NCBI GenBank assembly: GCA_028386065.3
Contig: JAKUCV010002001.1
Span: 62,001 to 126,000 of the forward strand
DNA length: 64,000 nucleotides
Source of the DNA: Turnera subulata
Taxonomy: Eukaryota > Streptophyta > Magnoliopsida > Malpighiales > Passifloraceae
Direction: 5' to 3'
A program made the translations under genes and the position numbers. Below the pieces are notes generated by a model. That model saw only the letters and a list, made by a program, of their open reading frames with translations, made no database searches and was not told the origin of the DNA. Positions within the stretch are counted from its first letter, which is position 1; each line of letters opens with the position of its first letter. Shown piece by piece: positions 56,989-64,000 of the stretch.

Positions 56989-57122
56989 ATTGGTAGAGGA
57001 GCACCCTTGTTCTTAAGGGACCATAAACCTAAAAAAACACAGTACCCACAATTTCTTTCAAAATATATCCATAAACTCAGCTTCCATTATAACTTTAAAA
57101 AACCCAACATCCCACTCCTTCA

Positions 57123-58160
57123 ATGATGTCAAGAAACTTTACAGTACCAACACCACCTGTGTTTGTAAGTAAAAATTTCCAAACATGGGCTGTAAAGATG
57201 AAGGCTTATCTTCAAACTTATGGCTTGTGGGAGGTTGTTGATGATGGTGTAAATCCAACCCCACTCTCAGAACAAGCCACTATAAATCAAATCAAGCAAC
57301 ACAACGAAGAAATTGCAAAAGGTTATCAAGCTTTATCTGTAATTTTTTCGTTGGTGTCCGAAGAAATTTTTACAAGAATTATGGCTTGTCAATCAGCCAA
57401 AGAAGCTTGGGATAAGTTGAAGGTGGAGTTTTTGGGAAGCCAAAAATCAAGGCAGATGCAAGTCCTTAATCTCAGATGTGAATTTGAGTTTTTAGGATGG
57501 AGGAGACTGAGTCACTCAAAGAATTTGTTGATAGGTTGATGAAGATTGTCAACCAAATCAGAATTTTGGGAGAAGATCTCCCAGATAAGAGGGTAGTTGA
57601 GAAGGTGTTGGTTAGTCTTCCAGAGAGGTTTGAATCAAAAATCTCCTCTTTGGAAGAATCCAAAGACTTGTCTGAATTAACATTGCAAGAGCTTATTCAT
57701 TCACTACAAGCTCAAGAACAAAGGAGAGCGCTAAGGCAGAAAATCGAAGCAGAGGGAGCTATGATCGTTAAATATAAAAAAAAGCATCAGTTCAGCACCA
57801 AAAATCAAAAGCAAGCTGCGGAGAGGAAGGGAAAGCAGAAGAAGTACAATGGCGACACCAAATTTGGTCATAAAAAAAATTTCCAGCTTGTACTTTCTGC
57901 AAGAAAACTAATCATTCGGAGAAATATTGTTGGTTCAGACCTGATGCATTTTGCAAAAATTACAAAAAGATAGGCCATGTTGATAAAGTATGCCAACTAA
58001 AGAAGCAGCAGCAAGATCAGCAGGCTCAACGTGTTGAAAACCAGCAAGATGAAGCACGAGAAGAACAACTGTTTGTTGCATCATGTTATACAACAGCAAA
58101 AAGCAGTGATTGGCTCATTGAAAGTGGTTGCACACACCACATGACTCACAAAATTGATGC
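57123..58160 (+). pseudogene. Copia element 3 gag and protease (broken)
   Basis: Gag of the UBN2 type starts at ATG 57,123 (FVSKNFQTWAVKMKAYL, SVIFSLVSEEIFTRIM, AKEAWDKLK). A frameshift near 57,495 moves to ESLKEFVDRLMKIVNQIR and VLVSLPERFESKISSLEES. A third frame from about 57,890 has a partial zinc knuckle ([14 protein letters not shown]) and protease ([14 protein letters not shown], 58,107). There Glu replaces the catalytic Asp of D-S-G, so even a repaired frame would lack protease activity. Confidence 0.8.
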
Positions 58161-58169
58161 TTTCTCAGC

Positions 58170-61077
58170 TTGGATGAATCTTTTCTCTCAAAGGTCAAGA
58201 TTAGGAATGGAGATTACATCGACGTTAAAGGCAAAGGAACTGTTGCAGTTAAGACTCCATCAGGTACCAAATTTATTTCTGAAGTTTTATATGTTCCCAA
58301 GCTTGATCAAAATTTATTGAGTGTGGGCCAATTACTTGAGAAAAATTATCCGTTGATATTTAAAGATAATTCCTGCACTATATATGATGCTACAAACAGC
58401 AAGATATTTTCTGTTGGCATGAAGGACAAAAGTTTCTCATTAAATTTGAGGAACAATAATGCTCATTCATATGCAAGCACATTTGATATTACCTCTTTTT
58501 GGCATAAAAGGTTAGGCCATGTCAATTATACTTCCTTGAAAAATTTTCATGCTAAGGAATTAGTGCATAATATGCTTGCTATTGGAGAATGCTCTGCTGT
58601 TTGTGAGGTCTGTCAATAGGGGAAGCAATCAAAATTGCCATTTCTGGTCAACAAAGCTTGGAGAGCCTCAGAAAAACTACAATTAGTCCATACAGATGTT
58701 TGTGGACCAATGAAAATACCTTCTTTGGGAGGCTGCAGGTACTTTATTCTCTTTATAGATGATTTTCAAGAATGTGTTGGGTTTATTTCTTGAAGCAAAA
58801 ATCTGAGGTGTTTGAGATATTTCAAAAATTCAAAGCTTTGGTAGAAAATCAGAGTGGTTGCTCTATAAAAGTCCTAAGGTCAGAAAATGAGACTGAATAC
58901 ACTTCACAAAATTTTAACAAGTTTTGTGAAGATGCTGGCATCTCTCACCAGCTCACGGTAAGTTACACTCCTCAGCAAAATGGATTTAGTGAAAGAAAAA
59001 ATAGAACAGTCATGGAGATGGCTAGGTGTCTCTTGTTTGAGAAGCAGATGCCTAAGAGCTTTTGGGCAGAGGCGGTGAATACTGCTGTTTATCTTCAAAA
59101 TAGGCTGCCTACAAAAGCTCTAGACAATAAAACTCCATTTGAGGTTTGGAATGGATTTAAACCATCTTTGGAGCACTTGAGAGTGTTTGGCTGTGTATGT
59201 TACACATACATACCTGATGTTAAGAGGGACAAGCTGGAGCACAAGGCTGAAGTTGGAATCTTTGTTGGATATAGCTTTGTTGCTAAAGGTTATAGAGTTT
59301 ATAATCCTAAAACTGAGAAGGTTATTGTTAGTAGAAATGTCAATTTTGATGAAAATGCATCTTGGAATTGGCAAAATTCCAAGAATAATGATCAACCTTC
59401 TCAAGTCTTGTCTCAGCAAATAAATCAAGATGATGATGAGCCTCAAGAAGAAGATGATGAGGAAGAAGAAGAGTCAGTTAGAGGCACTAGAACCCTTATT
59501 GATATATATCAGAGATGTAATGTTGCTGTTCTAGAGCCCACAACTTATGAAGAAGCAAATAAAATTCCTGGATAGAGAGATGCAATGCAGGAGGAGATGA
59601 ATATGATAGAAAAGAATCAGACTTGGTGATTGGTTGATAGGCCAAGTCATAAAAATGTCAGTGGAGTAAAATGGGTTTATAGAACCAAGTTGAATGCAGA
59701 TGGTTCAGTGAATAAGCTGAAGGCTAGGTTGGTTGTGAAGGGCTACTCTCAGTAGTTTGGAGTAGACTTTGCTTAAACATTTGCTCCAGTGGCAAGGCAT
59801 GATACAATTAGGCTTTTGCTAGCCTTGGCTGCCCAAAAAAGCTGGAAAATCTTCCAATTAGATGTAAAATCAGCCTTTCTTAATGGATTTCTTGATGAAG
59901 AAATTTATGTTGAGCAACCTCAAGGTTTCATTGTCAAAGGCAGTGAAGAGAAAGTCTACCTCCTGAAAAAAACTCTATATGGCCTGAAACAAGCTCCTAG
60001 AGCCTAATACACAAGGATAGATGAGTATCTAATCCAATTGGATTTTCAAAGGAGCAAAAATGAAGCCACTCTATATGTGAAAACAACAAAGTCAGATTTA
60101 TTGATTGTGTCTTTGTATGTGGATGACTTGCTAGTCACAGGAAATAATCCAAAGCTTGTGAAACAATTCAAAATGGAGATGAGCAGAGTGTTTGAGATGA
60201 CTGATTTGGGAGAAATGGCATATTTTCTTGGCATGGAAATATGTCAAACCGAAGGAGGAGTCTTCATAAGCCAAAGAAAGTATGCATTGGAGATTCTAAA
60301 GAAGTTCAAGATGCTTGATTGCAAGCCAGTCAGTACACCTTTGGCTTTGAATTAACTAAGGAAGATGGTTTTAAAAATGTCGATGCTTCTCAATACAGAA
60401 ATTTAGTAGGCTGCTTTCTATACCTCACAGCAACTCGACCAGATATTATGTTTGTTGCTAGCTTACTTTCTAGATTCATGCATGCTCCTAGTGAGTCACA
60501 CTTCAAGGTAGCAAAATGGGTGCTAAGATATATCAAAAGCACTGCTGATTTTGGTGTTTGGTTTCAGCAGAAGCAAGAGATTAAACTTCATTGATTTTCT
60601 GATAGCGACTGGGCTGGTTCTCAAGACGATATGAAAAGCACATTAGGATATTTGTTCACCCTTGGTACTGCTGTTTTCTCTTGGAATTTCAGGAAACAAG
60701 ACATTGTTGCTCAGTCTACTGCAGAAGCAGAATATGTAGCAGCTGCTGCTGCCGTCAGCCAAGCAATTTGGTTGAGAAAAATGTTGCATGATCTCAAGGA
60801 AGATCAAGAAGAAGCTACTGAGATTATGGTAGACAATCAGTCTGCAATAGCAATATCTAAAAATCCAGTATTTCATGGAAGGACAAAGCATATGAAGATC
60901 AAGTTTCACTTCATCAGGGAAGTGCAGCAAGCCAATGAAGTTAGTCTTGTCCATTGCAATTCTGAAAATAATCTAACTGATATTTTGACAAAAGCATTGC
61001 CCAAAGAAAGATTTGAGAAACTCAGAGATGCTTTGGGAATTCGCAGCAAGAAATCAATGAGGAGTGTTAAAGAGTGA
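58170..61077 (+). pseudogene. Copia element 3 pol: integrase, RT, RNase H (broken)
   Basis: Order: [30 protein letters not shown] (pre-integrase), CEVCQ then TAG at 58,617; integrase [36 protein letters not shown]. An acidic stretch (59,430-59,475) follows. Then come RT with [20 protein letters not shown] then TAA (60,005), YVDDLLVTG, FLGMEI, and RNase H with TRPDIMFVASLLSR, SDWAGS-like DSDWAG near 60,605 and QSTAEAEYVAAA. Stops near 58,617, 58,790, 59,573, 59,773, 60,005, 60,352 and 60,592. Catalytic YVDD is intact. Confidence 0.85.
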
Positions 61078-61224
61078 CTACTTGCTAGAATCTTCTACAA
61101 TAATCTTGTAAAAAAATCATGATATTTTCTTGTAATCTGGAATGATCTAGTGTAAAACTAAAGTCTAAAATATCATGATATTTTAAGTAATTATCTAGAT
61201 ATTAAATGTAAAGTTGTGGTTGGA
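61065..61224 (+). repeat. Truncated 3' LTR of copia element 3
   Basis: Matches the first ~160 bp of the 5' LTR (56,616-56,775) to GTTGTGGTTGG, then changes to AT repeat and inverted spacer. The last pol codons extend into it. Confidence 0.8.
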
Positions 61225-61615
61225 TTATATATATATATATAATTTTCTTTGATCTCTATTGTTGCACATGCAAACCCATTAATTCCTGCAGCACTGGACA
61301 TATATAACTGCATGCAAACCCAAATTCATGCAGCACTGGACATATATAGGATCAACAATACAATCTGTTTTTATTAGCATTAAAAAAAATTCTGGTTTTT
61401 GTTTCCGGTAATTTTCATTGAATGGACAGTGTATACGTTCAAAGGATAGCATTCTTTTTCCTTGAACTGGCTCCTTGCTCCTCAGCACCCCACTGGGCCT
61501 TGGCCGTCAGCCCTCACTGAATATTAATTTATGGCGTACATCAGCACATTTTTAGATGAATCGTTTTACCATTGAAGATGTTAGTTAAATCCAGTACAAT
61601 CATTATATAATAGAA
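61225..61615. repeat. Inverted spacer segment
   Basis: The reverse complement of this segment matches about 27,180-27,590 (AATATTAATTTATGGCG, CAGCACCCCACTGGGCC, CAGCACTGGACATATATA). Here it lies opposite to its neighbours. The motif GCAGCACTGGACATATATA occurs twice (61,288 and 61,329), a local duplication absent from the 27 kb copy. Confidence 0.75.
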
Positions 61616-62570
61616 AATAATGATGATCCAACCTCAATATTCTGATAAGTTGGATTCATCAATGAATTTTATCATCAGGTGGTGCTCTGTGAGATATATA
61701 TATATATATGGTGGAATCTTATCTCTTCAGTGCTGCTTAATCAGTCATAATTGGATGTACAAAAGCAGTGATAACCCACAGTACTAGTACATTATACTTT
61801 GTCTTACTACCATTGCTCTAATATCATTTTAGAGTCGGTGTCCCTCAGGATACAAATGATATGTGAAATGGCCAACTTCTTCACTCCCAGTCAACTACAG
61901 TCATCTACCAGCTGTCTCACAACTACACTGCAAGGTAATTAAGTCGATCCGGATTTCTGTTCAGTAAAATTCAACCGTTCTAGAAATGAGCTAAACACGT
62001 ATTGTAACCTTTTGATTTTTTCTTTTCACAGAAACAACGTTTGCAATTAATATAAGAATTAGCGTACCAAGAAGCTAGTCATGATGAGAAAATGACCTTG
62101 AAACTTTTTTTTTTTCACTTGCGATACAAATTAAGGTGGTAGTCCTATGACCAGAAACTCATGACTTTCATGCATGGGAAAATGCTGCATTGCACGTTAG
62201 GCTAATTAACCCACACAGGATCATTTATGGCATTCCTTCCCCTCACCAGACCCAAGAAAAACAATAACTTGATTGATTAGGAACGAGTGACAAAAGATAC
62301 AGTTTATTAGAACCAATGCAGAACCAATCTAACATATTAACAGAAAGCAGGGAACCAAGAAACAGCATATGGATTTATTATTGAAGGTATTTGGAAACCC
62401 ACAAGATCATCTGACTACATCAACCTGAAAGTTAATGAATCACAGCATTTAACGAAAATCTTGCAAAGAAATACGGTTCATCTGAACAATGTAAATTGAA
62501 GTAACAAGCTATGACTAAAACCAATTCTCTAGCTTCAAAACCTGCAATTTTCTGGTCAAGGTTTCTCTGC
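61616..62570 (-). repeat. 3' flank of copy E
   Basis: Colinear with 27,600-28,620 and from 61,930 with 23,930-24,465. Probably holds the 3' UTR: AATAAA on the minus strand (62,379-62,374) lies about 195 bp past the stop. No other gene. Confidence 0.6.
62374..62379 (-). promoter_or_regulatory. Possible polyadenylation signal of copy E
   Basis: AATAAA on the minus strand, 190-200 bp downstream of the TGA at 62,571. The copy B equivalent is changed (TTTGTT on the plus strand near 24,256). Confidence 0.35.
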
Positions 62571-64000
62571 TCAAGCATCATCAGTATTGGTCCTCTCCTG
62601 TCCAAAATCACCAGGCGAACTCTTCACATCAGATTCTCCTTTCTTTTCCCCTTCGTTTTCATTTTCCACTCCTTGAACATCACTTCCTCCTACAACTTCT
62701 TTCTCGCCTTGCTTTGCTTCCTTCAAGTCTTCAACCCTGGTCGAATCATCATCCCTGCCTGCAGTGGAGCCTTCCACCACAAGATCATTGTTAGTTAAAG
62801 CAGATGCCATGCCACTAACGCTTTTCTTCTCCACATCAGATTCTGCTCCCTTCTTTCCCTCTTTGGCTTCATCTTCTATGCCTTCTTCATTAGCTTCATT
62901 AACACCACCCAAGGCAGCATTGTCTTGTTCCTCCTCTTTCACATGACTGCTCCCTTCTTTTCCGCCTACCAAACTTGTGGGCTTTGCTTCCTCCAATCCT
63001 CCAACGATGGTCGAAATAGCATCACCGCCATGAGAGCTTTTCTGCCCAAGATTGTCAGATTCTGCTTTCTTTACCTCTTCGGTCACATCATCTCTGCCCT
63101 CATTAGTATTATCTTGTTCCTCCTGATCTTTCACATGACTGCTCCCTTCAGCTGCAACTTCTTTCCCGCCTCCCAAAGTTGTGGGCTTTGCTTCCACCAA
63201 TCCTTCAACTTTGGTCGAAATACCATCACCTCCATCGAAGCCAGCTTCCTGCCTTGAACTAATATTCTCCTTCTTCACATCATCTCTGCTTTTCATACGC
63301 CTAGTCAAAACAGGCCCTTCCTCCTCTTCAACATCACTTTCCTCCACCGCTGGAATCTTGGACAGACCATGATCATCACCAAGAGAGGAGCCTTCCTGCT
63401 CCCCTTTCACATGACTTCCTTCGCTAACAACTTCACTCCCGGGAAGTCTTTTAACTTTGCTCATCTTTATCTCTTCACCAGTAGGAGTCTTGACCATAAA
63501 GCCATCACTGCTGGAGGAGCTATCTTGCTCAAGATCATCATCAGACGGACCAGATTCCCTAGCCCTACCTTCCCCACCCTCAAGAGGCAAAAGAGGCCTA
63601 CCTTCCTCACCCTCAAGAACATCATCCCTCTGTTTGCCTCCTAGCCCTAGGCAGCCACAACACAGCTTCCACATTTGTTGAACACAACCCTTATCACCAT
63701 CTTCACCACCACCACCAGGTGCAGGGTGGTTTTGAACTTGATCATCATCGCTGTCAAGATTAACATCCATTACCTCCAAATATCGCTGTGCTTGCTCAAC
63801 CGTTCTTCTCGCTTCAAGAGTATTGAGATTTGCATCAGGTTGCGCCAAGATTGCAACCAACTCATTCCTCAGCCGCTCTACATACTTTTGATCGCTCCTT
63901 AGTTGTGCCATTTCCCCGTTCAATGCCATTGCTTCCCTTTCACTGCTCGCGTAGTTTAATCTCACCGTCAGGCCAGTGAACTTTTGGTCGATGTAACCAA
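62571..64000 (-). CDS. Acidic tandem-family protein, copy E (intact, 5' end beyond window)
   Basis: The frame is open from the window edge to TGA at 62,571, at least 475 codons; by comparison with A and B about 20 more N-terminal residues lie outside. It has a charged helical N-terminal region (AQLRSDQKYVERLRNELVAIL, near 63,900), a Gly-rich acidic linker and WKLCCGCLGLGGKQRDDVLEG (about 63,675-63,610). The acidic Glu/Asp/Lys/Ser/Gly-rich tail follows. The tail contains two related units: ISTKVEGLVEAKPTTLGGG to EGSSHVKDQEEQDN, and ISTIVGGLEEAKPTSLVGG to GSSHVKEEEQDNA. No transmembrane or catalytic motif is visible; much of the tail should be disordered. Function unknown. This is the only copy in the window that looks coding-competent over its whole visible length. 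Confidence 0.75.
   Translation of the reverse strand, partial: GYIDQKFTGLTVRLNYASSEREAMALNGEMAQLRSDQKYVERLRNELVAILAQPDANLNTLEARRTVEQAQRYLEVMDVNLDSDDDQVQNHPAPGGGGEDGDKGCVQQMWKLCCGCLGLGGKQRDDVLEGEEGRPLLPLEGGEGRARESGPSDDDLEQDSSSSSDGFMVKTPTGEEIKMSKVKRLPGSEVVSEGSHVKGEQEGSSLGDDHGLSKIPAVEESDVEEEEGPVLTRRMKSRDDVKKENISSRQEAGFDGGDGISTKVEGLVEAKPTTLGGGKEVAAEGSSHVKDQEEQDNTNEGRDDVTEEVKKAESDNLGQKSSHGGDAISTIVGGLEEAKPTSLVGGKEGSSHVKEEEQDNAALGGVNEANEEGIEDEAKEGKKGAESDVEKKSVSGMASALTNNDLVVEGSTAGRDDDSTRVEDLKEAKQGEKEVVGGSDVQGVENENEGEKKGESDVKSSPGDFGQERTNTDDA

Larger units (their letters stand above)
56616..61224 (+). mobile_element. Ty1/copia element 3, complete order, 3' LTR truncated
   Basis: A 5' LTR (56,616-56,988), a primer-binding-like TGGTAGAGGAGC (56,991), gag, protease, integrase, RT and RNase H, and the first ~160 bp of the 3' LTR (61,065-61,224) follow in copia order. 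It sits in array spacer (AGATAATTGATGAGAAG before the LTR; compare 27,128-27,145). Stops and frameshifts make it inactive. Truncation of the 3' LTR coincides with an inverted spacer segment. Confidence 0.88.

Noticed and set aside
1..64000. CRISPR arrays, bacterial operons, plasmid or phage modules
   Set aside because: Nothing of this kind is present; gene structure and repeats are those of a plant nuclear genome.

Overview
This window is nuclear DNA from a flowering plant, most likely a eudicot. The evidence is its AT-rich spacers, plant Ty1/copia and Ty3/gypsy chromovirus elements, L1-type LINEs with a plant RNase H tail, Mutator-like elements with long terminal inverted repeats, tRNA-derived SINEs and spliced genes. 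I see no bacterial or organellar signature, no CRISPR array and no rRNA or tRNA gene that I would defend. The species cannot be named from the sequence.

The framework is a broken tandem array of one gene family, always on the minus strand. It encodes an unrecognised protein with a helical N-terminal half, a Cys cluster (KLCCGCLGLGGK) and a long acidic Glu/Lys/Ser/Gly-rich tail with internal repeats. Copies or fragments lie at 1-669 (A, open to the window edge), 24,466-25,561 (B, frameshifted), 28,000-28,627 (only 3' flank left), 35,189-35,319 (C, 5' fragment with promoter), 54,420-56,585 (D, split by a small LTR element) and 62,571-64,000 (E, intact as far as the edge). Promoter and spacer are duplicated with the gene. 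This gives paralogous 'empty sites' that prove several transposon insertions. Copies B and C keep two E2F-type sites each near the core promoter.

About four fifths of the window is transposons inserted into this array. 2,081-17,737 is a nest: a Mutator-like element carrying a broken piece of a UFD2-type ubiquitin E4 gene was hit by a copia element (3,360-17,372, TSD GTCTC), which was hit by a Tekay-like gypsy element (4,247-12,054, minus strand, TSD GACCT). A LINE fragment and two SINEs are also involved. 18,044-18,745 is a LINE tail abutting a 5'-truncated chromovirus (18,750-23,245) with a nearly intact pol. 30,157-35,092 is a decayed minus-strand copia element interrupted by a Tat/Ogre-like LTR. 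36,056-41,295 is a second Mutator-like element containing a MITE and a 2.9 kb solo LTR of the Tekay-like family. 41,771-47,569 is a LINE with both ORFs, broken, with a foldback element at its 5' end. 49,508-50,309 is a 5'-truncated LINE with target-site duplications. 56,616-61,224 is a third copia element with a truncated 3' LTR.

The non-transposon candidates are the array gene and an unrecognised spliced gene whose last two exons lie at 52,999-54,196. A possible micro-exon start for that gene is at 50,746, separated from the later exons by about 2 kb of repeat-like DNA. A degenerate relative of its penultimate exon lies at 29,760-29,925. No pathway or operon links these genes; the window mainly records local duplication followed by waves of transposition.
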